DNA of 64,000 nt from Mesorhizobium sp. 113-3-3 (GCF_016756495.1 NZ_AP023243.1:1864501-1928500); one strand, 5' to 3'; positions 1 through 8,639 are shown, counted from the first letter of the stretch. Made by a program: numbers and translations. Notes: generated by a model from the sequence alone, not told the origin.

Positions 1-22
1 GGTCCTGCGCCGTCGATGTCAT
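1..22 (-). CDS. Start of a truncated gene, probably the next sugar ABC transporter component
   Basis: Only the first seven codons (MTSTAQD) are inside the window; the gene continues past the left edge. An ATG at 22-20 on the minus strand is preceded by a GGGAGGA ribosome binding site at a suitable distance. It lies downstream of, and in the same direction as, a ribose-type binding protein gene. Ribose-type importer genes usually sit together, so this is probably the ATPase or permease partner. The product itself cannot be recognised from seven residues. Confidence 0.5.
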
Positions 23-58
23 GACAATCCTCCCTGACTGGCCTTACGATCTGGCACG

Positions 59-155
59 CGGCAGGCTTTTAAGTGCCTGCCGGAGCAACCTAGCTCAGGC
101 TGGCGGATTTCCAAGCGATATCGCTGTCGTTTCCGGGGCACGAGGCCCCGGAAAC
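59..155. other. Two intercistronic hairpins after the binding-protein gene
   Basis: Two perfect stems fill the gap between the binding-protein gene and the next minus-strand gene. One is at 59-82 (CGGCAGGC/GCCTGCCG, 8-nt loop). The other is at 129-155 (GTTTCCGGGGC/GCCCCGGAAAC, 5-nt loop) and begins about 20 bases past the stop codon. Neither has a U-run. Hairpins here typically protect the binding-protein mRNA and lower expression of the distal transporter genes. Confidence 0.55.
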
Positions 156-174
156 TGTGCCTCTCTACCGTTGC

Positions 175-1170
175 TTAGTTGAGCTTCGGATTGAGCAGTG
201 CGTCGATCTTGGGATCCTTCATATTGGCCTTGGTGACGAGGTTGGCGCCGGTGTCGACATTGGCCTCGACCTTCTCGCCCTTGGAGGCGGCGAGCGCGGT
301 CTTGATGCCGTCATAGCCCATCCGGTAGGGATCCTGGACGACGAGGCCGGAAATGACGCCGTCATTCAGGAACTTGATCAGCTTCTCGTCGCTGTCGAAG
401 CCGATCAGGCCGACCTTGCCGGCAAGCTTGTTCTCGGCGATTGCCTGGCCGACGCCCTGCGCCATGATCAGGTTGGAGGCGAAGATGCCCTTCAGGTCCG
501 GATTGGCGGTGATCAGGTCGGTGGCGATGTTGAGGCCGGTGGTGGCCTGGCCGTCGGCATATTTGTCAGCGACCAGTTCGAGGCCGGGATACTTGGCCTT
601 GAGCTGTTCCTTGAAGCCCTGGGCGCGCTGCTCGAGCGAGCCGGCGCCGGGCAGCGCGGTGATCAGGGCAACCTTGCCTTCGACCTTGCCGCCATTGGCC
701 GCGCCGATGGCTGCTGCAAGACCGTCCGCGGCGACGCGTCCGCCCTGGACGTTGTCGGTAGTCAGGAACGAGGTGAAAGCCTTGGAGTCGGCGCCGGAGT
801 CGATGCCGATAACCTTGACCTTGGCCGCTGCCTCGTCGATCGGCTTGCCGAGCGCCTTGGCTTCGGTCGGCGCGATGACGACGGCGGCCGGATTGCCGGC
901 GACAGCATTCTCGAGGATGGAGATCTGGCCGTTGACGTCGGTTTCAGCCTGGGCGCCGAGTTCCGGCACGTTGACGCCGAGATCCTTGCCGGCCTTGCGG
1001 GCGCCGGCGAGCACGATCTGCCAGTAGAAGGACGTGGTGTCCTTGACGATGATCGGAATGGTCACGTCGGCCGCCGAAACCGGCGCCGAATGCATGACGC
1101 CGGCAAGCATCGATGCTGCTGCCAGGGCCATGACGGCGCGGCGGTTGAGATTGCTGGTTACGAATTTCAT
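175..1170 (-). CDS. Sugar ABC transporter substrate-binding protein, ribose (CUT2) type
   Basis: A 331-residue periplasmic binding protein of the RbsB/Peripla_BP_4 class. An N-terminal signal peptide, with RR at 10-11 and a hydrophobic core, probably ends near Ala33. The mature part has the two-lobed fold signature of sugar binders: the VVIAPTEAKAL and VIGIDSGAD segments in lobe one, then GIFASN and GLIGFDSD. A GGAGGA site precedes the ATG. The neighbours (aldo/keto reductase, UxaA dehydratase, GntR regulator) suggest uptake of a hexose, 6-deoxyhexose or sugar acid, but the ligand cannot be read from sequence. A large palindrome lies in its upstream region. Family assignment is secure; substrate is unknown. 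Confidence 0.9.
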   Translation of the reverse strand: MKFVTSNLNRRAVMALAAASMLAGVMHSAPVSAADVTIPIIVKDTTSFYWQIVLAGARKAGKDLGVNVPELGAQAETDVNGQISILENAVAGNPAAVVIAPTEAKALGKPIDEAAAKVKVIGIDSGADSKAFTSFLTTDNVQGGRVAADGLAAAIGAANGGKVEGKVALITALPGAGSLEQRAQGFKEQLKAKYPGLELVADKYADGQATTGLNIATDLITANPDLKGIFASNLIMAQGVGQAIAENKLAGKVGLIGFDSDEKLIKFLNDGVISGLVVQDPYRMGYDGIKTALAASKGEKVEANVDTGANLVTKANMKDPKIDALLNPKLN

Positions 1171-1252
1171 AGGATTCCTCCCTAAGTCGCCCGGTGAACG
1201 TTACGGAAGCTCCGTTCGGATAGGCGTGGCCCAAACAGAACTTTATCAATAA

Positions 1253-1271
1253 AAAACATTTACGCTGTTTT
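1253..1271. promoter_or_regulatory. Inverted repeat AAAACA-N7-TGTTTT upstream of the binding-protein gene
   Basis: A short AT-rich dyad lies about 85-100 bases upstream of the binding-protein start. It resembles the AAAACA/TGTTTT arms of the dyad in front of the GntR regulator gene (4138-4168), though the spacer differs (7 against 13). It could be a half-conserved site for that regulator or simply promoter-like sequence. Confidence 0.3.
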
Positions 1272-1386
1272 GATAGTGCATCGATCTGGACGATGCAAGC
1301 GGTGTTTCGCACCTGATCCCATGTCAGGCACAGACACATTCACGCACCGCTCCTCCCTGGATGCAGCCGAACGCTCCCGTCTCGTC

Positions 1387-1414
1387 AATACATGGAATAT
1401 TAATTCCATGTATT
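1387..1414. promoter_or_regulatory. 28-bp near-perfect palindrome, candidate operator of the sugar ABC genes
   Basis: Arms AATACATGGAAT and ATTCCATGTATT flank a 4-base ATTA centre, giving a perfect 12-bp dyad. A degraded second copy (ATGGAACATTCATTC) follows at about 1422-1436. The 1171-1498 gap holds no gene that I can support. The site lies in the 5' region of the binding-protein gene and just past the end of the upstream aldo/keto reductase gene. Tandem dyads of this size are typical of regulator binding sites. Without a U-run or GC-rich stem it is a poor terminator. Confidence 0.5.
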
Positions 1415-1498
1415 AGTCAATATGGAACATTCATTCTTTCCGCGGAGTCGCGCATTTGTGAAGTCGAGCCCTCCTGTCAAGACCGGTGAACGCCGGCT

Positions 1499-2497
1499 TC
1501 ACGCTAGGCTTTGCACCACCGTGTAGGGGCGATATTTGGCGTATTCCATCGCCGGCACGCTGGCGTCGAGCAGTTCGAGGTTGCGTGTCAGGTTTGCCAG
1601 CTTGGCGGTGCCGGTCAGCACAGTGGCAACCGTCGGCTCATGCAGGGGAAACTGAAAGGCGGCGGCAGCCAGCGGGTAACCGCCTTCGCCGGCGATCTTC
1701 TCCATGGCGTCGACGCGATCGAGAATATCGCGGCTGGCGGGCTGGTAATCGAAATGCGCGCCTTGCACCGGCCCCGTCGCCAATATGCCGGAGTTGAAGA
1801 CGCCGCCGATGACCAGCGACGTCTGCTGCGCCCGGCACAGCGGCAGCAGTTCGGCCTCGGCGCTGCGGTCGAGCAAGGAATAGCGGCTGGCAAGCAGGAT
1901 GCAGTCGAGCGGCGCCCGGCGCATGACGTCGAGGCAGATCTGGACTTCGTTGACGCCGAGGCCATAGGCGGAAATCGTGCCGGCCCGCTTCAGCTCCTCG
2001 AGCGCCTTGAGCCCGCCGTCCATGAACTGGCGAAGGTGCAGTTTGGTCTTCTCGACGCCATGCGTGTAGGCGCCGATGTCATGGACATACAGGATATCGA
2101 TCTTGTTCAGCCCAAGCCGCGCATAGCTGAAATCGACCGAGCGCATGATGCCGTCATAGGAATAATCGTAGTCGAGCGCGAAGGGCAGCGGATCGACATA
2201 GGAGTGGTCGGGCACCTGGTCTTCCGGCACCGGACGGAACAGGCGGCCGACCTTGGTGGACAGCACGTAGGAATCGCGCGGCTTGTAGCGCAGGAAATCG
2301 CCGAAGCGTCGTTCCGACAGGCCGAAGCCGTAGAAGGGCGCGGTGTCGAAATAGCGCAAGCCCGCCTCCCAGGCGCCTTGCAGCGTTTCCATCGCCGCCT
2401 CTCGCGAACAGGCGCGATAAAGGCCGCCGATCGCGGCGCCGCCAAAGCTGACCTCAGTGACCTCGAGCGCCGTCTTGCCGATGCGGCGTTTTTCCAT
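1499..2497 (-). CDS. Aldo/keto reductase, D-threo-aldose (L-fucose) dehydrogenase-like
   Basis: A 332-residue AKR-fold NAD(P)-dependent oxidoreductase. The catalytic tetrad is visible: Asp51, Tyr56, Lys82 and His139 in ILYVHDIG. The layout (FGGAAIGGLY near the N-terminus, a long PDHSYVDPLPFALDYDYS loop) resembles the branch that contains D-threo-aldose 1-dehydrogenase and pyridoxal 4-dehydrogenase. These oxidise a C1 hydroxyl or aldehyde rather than reduce generic aldehydes. A GGGAGGG site precedes the ATG. It lies 62 bases downstream of a UxaA-family dehydratase gene on the same strand, consistent with oxidation of an aldose to a lactone and then dehydration. The exact substrate is inferred only. 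Confidence 0.85.
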   Translation of the reverse strand: MEKRRIGKTALEVTEVSFGGAAIGGLYRACSREAAMETLQGAWEAGLRYFDTAPFYGFGLSERRFGDFLRYKPRDSYVLSTKVGRLFRPVPEDQVPDHSYVDPLPFALDYDYSYDGIMRSVDFSYARLGLNKIDILYVHDIGAYTHGVEKTKLHLRQFMDGGLKALEELKRAGTISAYGLGVNEVQICLDVMRRAPLDCILLASRYSLLDRSAEAELLPLCRAQQTSLVIGGVFNSGILATGPVQGAHFDYQPASRDILDRVDAMEKIAGEGGYPLAAAAFQFPLHEPTVATVLTGTAKLANLTRNLELLDASVPAMEYAKYRPYTVVQSLA

Positions 2498-2559
2498 GCA
2501 AACCCTCCCCGTTGCCGGGCGTTGTCCAGCCCGGCAATTCTACCACATATGCGTTGAAT

Positions 2560-4065
2560 TCAGAGTGTCGCGCCGAGATGCCAGGGCACGAACTCGTTGT
2601 CGCCGTAGCCGAAATCCTCGCTCTTGGTCTTGCGGCCAGAAGCCGTCTCGACGATCAGTTCGAAGATCTCGCGGCCCATGCCGGCGATGGTCTTTTCGCC
2701 CGAAGCGATGACGCCGCAATTGACGTCCATGTCCTCTTCCATCTGGTGATACATGGTCGAGTTGGTGGCGACCTTGATCGACGGCGTCGGCCGGCAGCCG
2801 AAGCAGGAACCGCGCCCGGTGGTGAAGACGATGACATTGGCGCCGCCCGCGACCTGGCCGGTGGCCGAGACCGGGTCGTAGCCTGGCGTGTCCATGAACA
2901 CCAGCCCGTTGCCGGTGACCTTCTCGGCATAGCCGAACACGCCATTGAGCGGCGTCTGGCCACCCTTGGCGACCGCGCCCAGCGACTTTTCCAGGATGGT
3001 GGTGAGGCCGCCGCGCTTGTTGCCCGGCGAGGGGTTGTTGTCGATCGAGGCGCCATGCTTGGCGACGTGATCTTCCCACCACTTCACATAGCCATCGAGC
3101 TTCTTGGCGATCTCGGGCGTCGCCGCGCGGTAGGCGAGCAGATGCTCGGCGCCGTAGATTTCCGTGGTCTCGGAGAGGATGCCGATGCCGCCGACGCCGG
3201 CCAATATGTCAACGGCGGCCCCCAGCGCCGGATTGGCGGTGATGCCCGACATGCCGTCGGAGCCGCCGCATTGCAAGCCGACGACAATCTCCGAGACCGG
3301 GATAGGCTCGCGCTTCAGCTGGCCGACTTCCTCGGCGATTTCCGCCAGCACGCCCATCGCCTTTTCCACCGATTTGCGCGATCCGCCGGCGTCCTGGATG
3401 TTGAAATGGCGTTTTCCAGCGGCGGCGCCCTTCTGGCCGTAGAGGGTGAGCTGGTTGACTTCGCATCCCAGGCCGACCATCAGCACGCCGCCGAAATTCG
3501 GGTGGCGGGCATAGCCGGCAAGCGTGCGGTGCAGCACCATCATACCGTCGCCAGTGCCGCTCATGCCGCAGCCCTGACCGTGGACGATCGGCACGAAACC
3601 GTCGATGCCGGGATATTTCGGCAGCAAGGTCCGGTTGGCGGTGTCGGCGATGGAATGGCAGACCGTGGCCGAGCAATTGACGCTGGCGATGATGCCGATG
3701 AAGTTGCGCGTGCCGGCGCGGCCATCGGCCCGGCGATAGCCCATGAAGGTGCGGGCGCGGTCGGCCGCCGTCGCATGCTCGGCCTCGCTCGGCGGCACCA
3801 CCGGCAGGCGGCCGGCCTCGAACACCAGATTGTGCGAGTGGACATGCTCGCCGGGTGCGATGTCCTGCGTGGCGCGGCCGATCGCCTGGGCGTACTTGAC
3901 CACCGCTTCACCGGCGGCAATCGGCTTGATCGCCACCTTGTGGCCGGGCTCGATGATGGCGGTGGCAAGCGCGCCGCCCGGCAGGGCCGTGCCGATCTCG
4001 ATGCGGCCATTGGCAACGGCGACATTGTCGGCGGGAGACAGAAGAATGGTGTTGGAGACGTTCAC
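2560..4065 (-). CDS. uxaA: UxaA-family sugar-acid dehydratase (altronate dehydratase type)
   Basis: A 501-residue protein, close to the usual length of altronate dehydratase. An N-terminal SAF-like domain (about 1-95) is followed by the catalytic domain, with RADGRAGTRNF near 115, a conserved NCSATVCHS, the GQGCGMSG motif and a C-terminal GRGSCFGCRPTPS. The Cys and His residues in these motifs are expected to bind the catalytic iron. It starts at GTG with an AGGAA site upstream. Members dehydrate altronate, galactarate or related aldonates to 2-keto-3-deoxy acids. With the neighbouring dehydrogenase and GntR regulator it probably forms a catabolic branch. Family certain; substrate open, so the symbol is by homology class only. 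Confidence 0.82.
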   Translation of the reverse strand: MNVSNTILLSPADNVAVANGRIEIGTALPGGALATAIIEPGHKVAIKPIAAGEAVVKYAQAIGRATQDIAPGEHVHSHNLVFEAGRLPVVPPSEAEHATAADRARTFMGYRRADGRAGTRNFIGIIASVNCSATVCHSIADTANRTLLPKYPGIDGFVPIVHGQGCGMSGTGDGMMVLHRTLAGYARHPNFGGVLMVGLGCEVNQLTLYGQKGAAAGKRHFNIQDAGGSRKSVEKAMGVLAEIAEEVGQLKREPIPVSEIVVGLQCGGSDGMSGITANPALGAAVDILAGVGGIGILSETTEIYGAEHLLAYRAATPEIAKKLDGYVKWWEDHVAKHGASIDNNPSPGNKRGGLTTILEKSLGAVAKGGQTPLNGVFGYAEKVTGNGLVFMDTPGYDPVSATGQVAGGANVIVFTTGRGSCFGCRPTPSIKVATNSTMYHQMEEDMDVNCGVIASGEKTIAGMGREIFELIVETASGRKTKSEDFGYGDNEFVPWHLGATL

Positions 4066-4137
4066 GGGCGGTTTCCTGGGTGATCCTGGGATGCGCGGAT
4101 TGACACGCGCTCGTTAAGAGTTAATGTCTTTTATCGT

Positions 4138-4168
4138 GAAAAAACAGTTTTGCGTCAATTGTTTTTTC
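4138..4168. promoter_or_regulatory. Inverted repeat GAAAAAACA-N13-TGTTTTTTC in the uxaA/gntR divergent region
   Basis: A perfect 9-bp dyad lies in the 242-base gap between the divergent dehydratase and GntR genes, about 75 bases upstream of the GTG of the dehydratase. A divergent regulator commonly binds here to control itself and its neighbour. A GntR site is usually shorter and more compact, so assignment to this regulator is an inference. Confidence 0.45.
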
Positions 4169-4307
4169 GCAGGCGTTTCGCATGCCGCTGGCTAGCGGTG
4201 GCGCTGCAAACAATGGACCATGCCCCGAGCGAAAGCGATTCCTGCTTTTCAGGGTCATGGGAACGTCATATTGCGCTTCAAGCCGGCCGCCGCAAGCGCC
4301 GGCATGA

Positions 4308-5222
4308 ATGGGTCAGGGGATGTCCAAGAGCAACAACGTCTACAAGGACGCCTATAACAGGTGCCTCAGGCTGCTCGACGAAACGCGCAGCCTGCCGTCG
4401 GAACCGGAGCTGGGCACGCTGCTCGGCGTCAGCCGCACCACCGTGCGAAGCATCCTGGCGCGGATGGAGGAAACCGGGCTGATCGCCTGGAACAAGCGCG
4501 CCAAGACGGTGCTTCGCGACCCGCGTCCCGATGACTTCTTCCCCGAGGAAGAGACCGACACGCTGGCCGAGATCATCGAGCGTTCATTCATGCGCAGGCT
4601 GCTCGCCGGCGGCGCCGAGGCCGGCATGCAGATCAACGAGCTCGAACTGGCGCGCGAGATCGGCGTCGGCACCACCAGCGTGCGCGAGTTCCTGATCCGC
4701 TTCTCGCGCTTCGGCCTGATCGAGAAACGCCGCAACAGCCATTGGGTGCTGAAGGGTTTTACGCGGGCTTTCGCGCTCGAATTGACCGAGATCCGCGAGA
4801 TGTTCGAACTGCGCTCGGCGGCCGCCTTCGCCGCTCTGCCGCAAGACAGCCCGGTCTGGGCCGATCTCGATCGCCTGGAGGACGAACATCGCCTGCTGGC
4901 ACGAGAGATCGCCACGCGCTTCAATGCGTTTTCCGAACTGGACGAGCGCTTCCATCGGCTCATCCACAGGGCCTCGCACAACCGTTTCATCGTCGATTTC
5001 TACGACGTCATCGCCATGATCTTCCATTACCATTACCAGTGGAACAAGGCGCAGGAGCGCGAGCGCAACGAAGTCGCGGTCGGCGAGCACCTTGCCTATA
5101 TCGAGGCGCTCAAATCGCGCGATCTCGGCAAGGTCGACGCCGCCTGCCGCAAGCACCTGAAATCGGCGCGCCAGACGCTTTTGACCTCCATCCCTGAAAG
5201 CCGGTCCTTGCAGAAGTCCTGA
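4308..5222 (+). CDS. GntR/FCD transcriptional regulator with two winged-helix domains
   Basis: 304 residues. The C-terminal FCD effector domain (about 155-295) carries typical polar and metal-ligand positions (ELDERFHRLIHR, HYHYQW, EHLAYIEAL). Unusually there are two N-terminal helix-turn-helix units. One is at about 28-60 (LPSEPELGTLLGVSRTTVRS), the other at about 108-148 (INELELAREIGVGTTSVREF). Ordinary FCD regulators have only one. The start is uncertain: ATG at 4308 or at 4320, the latter directly after an AGGGG. It is divergent from the dehydratase gene and probably senses a sugar acid of that pathway. Confidence 0.85.
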   Translation: MGQGMSKSNNVYKDAYNRCLRLLDETRSLPSEPELGTLLGVSRTTVRSILARMEETGLIAWNKRAKTVLRDPRPDDFFPEEETDTLAEIIERSFMRRLLAGGAEAGMQINELELAREIGVGTTSVREFLIRFSRFGLIEKRRNSHWVLKGFTRAFALELTEIREMFELRSAAAFAALPQDSPVWADLDRLEDEHRLLAREIATRFNAFSELDERFHRLIHRASHNRFIVDFYDVIAMIFHYHYQWNKAQERERNEVAVGEHLAYIEALKSRDLGKVDAACRKHLKSARQTLLTSIPESRSLQKS

Positions 5223-5344
5223 TCGCGCCGCGTTGCCGCAGCATCGAATTGGCGATTTTCGACCTGCCGCTGCCATGATAGGTATCCTTCCAGGAATTGC
5301 TTGAAGAGGCAGATGGCTTGAACCGCCGGGGGAGACGCTGGAGC

Positions 5345-5701
5345 ATGCCGACCGTGCTTGTCGCGGCCTGCCTGCTGTTGCTCCAGTCGACGCTCGGCGC
5401 CTTCGCCTTCGCTACCGGGCCGAATGCCGCGCAGCTCGACGCTTTCGGCAACATCATCTGTACCCGCGACGGCGCCACCCAGCTTCCCGGCAGCGACCAG
5501 CATCCGTCCCATCTGCCGGCCTGCTGCACGCTTGGCTGCAGCATGTTTTCATCCGCCTTTGCGCCGCCGCCCGATGCCGGGCCGGCCTTGGCCAACCTTT
5601 CCTTCGAAGCGGTCGCCTTCGTCTTTCCGGCGAGCATTCATCTCGACTTCGTGCGAGAACGCTCGCCGTCGAATCCGCGCGCGCCGCCGCCGGCGGCCTG
5701 A
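5345..5701 (+). CDS. Small exported Cys-rich protein, DUF2946-like, first gene of copper operon
   Basis: 118 residues from the ATG at 5345; an upstream in-frame start at 5297 would add 16 residues. A hydrophobic signal or anchor (VLVAACLLLLQSTLGAFAFA) is followed by a short region with HPSHLPACCTLGCSMFSS. Such paired Cys and His residues are seen in DUF2946 proteins, which recur in copper-handling operons. The C-terminus is Pro/Ala rich. It lies 97 bases upstream of the PCu(A)C chaperone gene in the same direction. The family call rests on motif and context, not strong similarity. Confidence 0.6.
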   Translation: MPTVLVAACLLLLQSTLGAFAFATGPNAAQLDAFGNIICTRDGATQLPGSDQHPSHLPACCTLGCSMFSSAFAPPPDAGPALANLSFEAVAFVFPASIHLDFVRERSPSNPRAPPPAA

Positions 5702-5798
5702 GCCTTTTTGCCCGGCGGAACCTTTCGCGGGCGCACCCATCCAACGACCAAACGGCTCGCGACCGGCGACGGCGCGATCATCACTTCATGGAGCAACC

Positions 5799-6338
5799 AT
5801 GTACCATTTTTCCGATGTAGCGGCGGGCACTCTGCTCAGCCGCATCCTGCCCCACGTCCGGGAGCGTCTCGGCACCGCCGCGCTGGCCTTGGCGATCATG
5901 CTCGCCGGCGCCCAGTCCGTCCTGGCGCATGAGTTCAAGGTCGGCGATATCGAGATCGGCCATCCCTGGTCACGCGCCACGCCGGCCGGGGCCAAGGTGG
6001 CCGGCGGCTATTTTACCATTGCCAACGATGGCAGCGCACCGGATCGGCTGTTGTCGATTTCCTCCGATATCTCGGACAAGGCCGAACTGCATGAGATGGG
6101 TGTCAAGGACGGCGTCATGACCATGCGGCCCGTTGTCGGCGGCCTGGAAATTCCGGCCGGCGGCAAGGTCGTTCTGGGTCCCGGCAGCTATCACGTGATG
6201 TTCATGGATTTGAAGCAGCCACCCAAGCAAGGCGAGATGTTCGCCGCCACGCTGACCTTCGAAAAGGCCGGGACGGTGACGATCAAGTTCGCCGTGCAGG
6301 CCATGGGCAGTGCGGCGCCTCAAGAGGACAACGACTGA
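5799..6338 (+). CDS. Periplasmic copper chaperone PCu(A)C
   Basis: 179 residues from the ATG at 5799, which has GGAG just upstream; the open frame runs further 5' but without a better start. A long N-terminal signal region ends near Ala43 (SVLAHEF). The mature protein carries the PCu(A)C copper site: His98 and Met100 in AELHEM, Met107/Met109, and His132/Met134 in SYHVMFM. PCu(A)C proteins hold Cu(I) in the periplasm and deliver it to cytochrome oxidase (CuA/CuB assembly). Neighbours YcnI and CopCD support a copper import or delivery operon. Confidence 0.93.
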   Translation: MYHFSDVAAGTLLSRILPHVRERLGTAALALAIMLAGAQSVLAHEFKVGDIEIGHPWSRATPAGAKVAGGYFTIANDGSAPDRLLSISSDISDKAELHEMGVKDGVMTMRPVVGGLEIPAGGKVVLGPGSYHVMFMDLKQPPKQGEMFAATLTFEKAGTVTIKFAVQAMGSAAPQEDND

Positions 6339-6377
6339 ACCGGCCATCGTACCGATCAAGATTCTAGAGGGACCATC

Positions 6378-6896
6378 ATGAACAAGTATCTTTTGTCGGC
6401 GGCAGCACTTCTGGTGCTGGGGACAAATGCCGCCTTCGCGCACATCACGCTCGAAACCCAGGAGGCGGCGGTCGGTTCGACCTACAAGGCAGTGCTGCGG
6501 GTGCCACATGGCTGCGACGGCAAGGCAACGACCGCCGTGCGCGTGCAGATTCCCGAAGGGGTGATCGCCGTGAAGCCGATGCCGAAGGCGGGCTGGACGC
6601 TGCAGACCAAGAAGGGCAAATATGAAAAATCCTATCAGCTCTATGGCCAAGCGGTGATCGATGGCGTCAAGGAAGTCGACTGGAGCGGCGGCAATCTGCC
6701 GGATGAGTTCTACGACGAGTTCGTCTTCCGCGCGACGCTGACCGCGGATCTGCCCGTCGACCAAAAACTCTATTTCCCGGTGGTGCAGGAATGCGGCGAT
6801 GCCGCCGATCGCTGGATCGAGATTCCGGCGGCGGGGCAGGATGAAGACGCGCTGGAGACCCCGGCGCCCGGCATCAAGCTCACGCCGAAGAAGTAG
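6378..6896 (+). CDS. YcnI family (DUF1775) copper-binding protein
   Basis: 172 residues. Signal peptide cleavage after Ala21 would leave His22 as the new N-terminus (AHITLET), the copper ligand of the YcnI family. The core YcnI signature is present: RVPHGCDGKAT, then MPKAGWTLQTKKG, VDWSGGNLPDEFYDEF and FPVVQECGDAADRW. It follows the PCu(A)C gene by 39 bases in one transcription unit. Members bind Cu(II) outside the cytoplasmic membrane and travel genetically with CopC/CopD and PCu(A)C. Confidence 0.93.
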   Translation: MNKYLLSAAALLVLGTNAAFAHITLETQEAAVGSTYKAVLRVPHGCDGKATTAVRVQIPEGVIAVKPMPKAGWTLQTKKGKYEKSYQLYGQAVIDGVKEVDWSGGNLPDEFYDEFVFRATLTADLPVDQKLYFPVVQECGDAADRWIEIPAAGQDEDALETPAPGIKLTPKK

Positions 6897-6951
6897 GTTC
6901 TCCCCTGGCGCGCTCTGCTGGCCGGAGCGCGCTGCATCCTCGTGGCATGGC

Positions 6952-8586
6952 ATGACCGCAATATCTTCCCGGATGGTCGATACCACCAGCGAGCGCGTCG
7001 GCCGGATTGCCGGCGGGCTGCTGGCTCTGCTCATGGCGTTTGTCGTCATGGCATCGACCAGCCAGGCCTTTGCCCATGCCGCGCTGATCAAGACCGACCC
7101 GGCCGACGGTGCGGTTCTCGATCAAGCGCCGACGCAGTTTTCGCTGACCTTCAGCGAGCCGGTTTCGCCTTTGGTGATGACGCTGGTGAAGCCCGACGGC
7201 ACGCCGGTTACGCTGACATCCTTCCGCCTCACCGACCAGACGCTCGAGATCGACAATCCGCAGGCGCTCAAATCCGGCACGCATGTGCTGAGCTGGCGCG
7301 TGATTTCCGCCGACGGCCATCCGGTTGGCGGCTCGCTGCTGTTTTCCGTCGGCGCACCAAGCGAACCGCCTGCCGTGTCCGAGGCGGTCGACTGGCCGTC
7401 GCGATCGGCGATCTGGATCGGCAAGGTCTTTCTCTACATTGGTCTTTTCCTCGGCGTCGGCGGCGCCTTCGCCCTTGCCTGGCTGGCTGGCGACGGACGC
7501 GCCGGTCAGCGCTTTGTCACTGTCGCGATCCTATGCGGCCTGGTGGCGGCACCCTTGTCGCTCGGCTTTCAGGGGCTCGATGCGCTTGGAGCGCCGCTCT
7601 CCCATCTGGGGCAACCGGTGATCTGGCGGACCGCGCTCGGCACCAGCTTCGGCTGGACAGTGCTGATAGCCCTGATTTCTCTCGGGCTGGGCCTGCTGTC
7701 GCTGGCTGGGCCGCGTGTGCTCGCCAGGCCGTTTGCCCTTGCCGGGCTGGCCGGGGTCGGCGTCGCGCTTGCCGCCAGCGGCCACGCCAGTGCGGCCGAA
7801 CCGCAATGGCTGACACGGCCGATGGTGTTCGTGCATGGCATGGGCATCGCCTTCTGGGCCGGCGCATTGGTGCCGCTTGGTCTCGCGTTGAAGCGCCAGA
7901 CAGCCGATGCCGTCGCTTTCCTGCGCCGCTTCTCCTTAGCGATCCTGCCTGTGGTGGCGATGCTTGCCGCAGCCGGCATCGTGCTCGCGGTCATCCAGGT
8001 GCAGACGCCCTCGGCGCTGGTCGGCACCGCCTATGGCCGGCTGCTGCTGGTCAAGCTGGCGTTGCTGGTCTTCCTGTTCACGCTCGCCGCCGTCAATCGC
8101 TGGAAACTCACCGCCTCGGCCGAAGCGGGATCGACGGAAGTGCAACGCAGGCTCACCCGTTCGATCGGCGTTGAAATGCTGATCGTGCTGGCGATCTTCG
8201 GCGTTGCCGCGGGCTGGCGCTTCACGCCGCCGCCACGGGCGCTGGCGATCGCGGCGGCGCAGCCGGTCTCGGTCCACATCCACGCGCTGGAGGCGATGGC
8301 CGATCTCAGCATCACGCCGGGCCATACCGGGCCTGTCGCCGCCTCGATGATCATCATGACCGGTGATTTCGGGCCGCTCGACGCCAGGGAGGTAACGCTG
8401 GTGCTGTCGAAACCCGATTCAGGCATCGAGCCCATGAAGCGCGCGGCGACCAAGCCCGGCGACGGCAGCTGGCGCGTCGACAACCTCGTCATTCCGGTTC
8501 CCGGGCGCTGGACGGTGCGCATCGACATACTGGTCTCGGATTTCAAGATGGTGAAGATCGAGGCGCCTGTGGACATCAGGCCGTAG
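6952..8586 (+). CDS. CopC-CopD fusion, copper resistance/import protein
   Basis: 544 residues from the ATG at 6952 (an ATG at 6973 is equally possible). Signal peptide to about Ala41, then a CopC domain beginning HAALIKTDPADGA, whose exposed N-terminal His is a Cu(II) ligand; SADGHPVGG near its end supplies another His. From about residue 150 the protein becomes a CopD domain with about eight membrane helices and conserved His residues (GHASAAEP, FVHGMGIAFW). A soluble tail of about 110 residues follows. Periplasmic CopC is thought to hand copper to CopD for uptake. It is the last gene of the four-gene copper operon. Confidence 0.92.
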   Translation: MTAISSRMVDTTSERVGRIAGGLLALLMAFVVMASTSQAFAHAALIKTDPADGAVLDQAPTQFSLTFSEPVSPLVMTLVKPDGTPVTLTSFRLTDQTLEIDNPQALKSGTHVLSWRVISADGHPVGGSLLFSVGAPSEPPAVSEAVDWPSRSAIWIGKVFLYIGLFLGVGGAFALAWLAGDGRAGQRFVTVAILCGLVAAPLSLGFQGLDALGAPLSHLGQPVIWRTALGTSFGWTVLIALISLGLGLLSLAGPRVLARPFALAGLAGVGVALAASGHASAAEPQWLTRPMVFVHGMGIAFWAGALVPLGLALKRQTADAVAFLRRFSLAILPVVAMLAAAGIVLAVIQVQTPSALVGTAYGRLLLVKLALLVFLFTLAAVNRWKLTASAEAGSTEVQRRLTRSIGVEMLIVLAIFGVAAGWRFTPPPRALAIAAAQPVSVHIHALEAMADLSITPGHTGPVAASMIIMTGDFGPLDAREVTLVLSKPDSGIEPMKRAATKPGDGSWRVDNLVIPVPGRWTVRIDILVSDFKMVKIEAPVDIRP

Positions 8587-8618
8587 CAGCCGGATGTGAT
8601 GGTTGTCGAACGGTCTGT

Positions 8619-8639
8619 ATTGTGCAACTGCAACACAAT
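8619..8639. promoter_or_regulatory. Dyad ATTGTG-N9-CACAAT upstream of gnd
   Basis: A 6-bp perfect inverted repeat lies about 110 bases before the gnd start in a 165-base gap. It has the shape of a repressor half-site pair, but no regulator lies adjacent and I know no matching consensus. Confidence 0.3.

Noticed and set aside
157..1185. Long plus-strand open frame opposite the first binding-protein gene
   Set aside because: It is the antisense of a well-supported gene with a signal peptide and ribosome binding site. Such antisense frames are common in high-GC DNA and this one has no recognisable motif.
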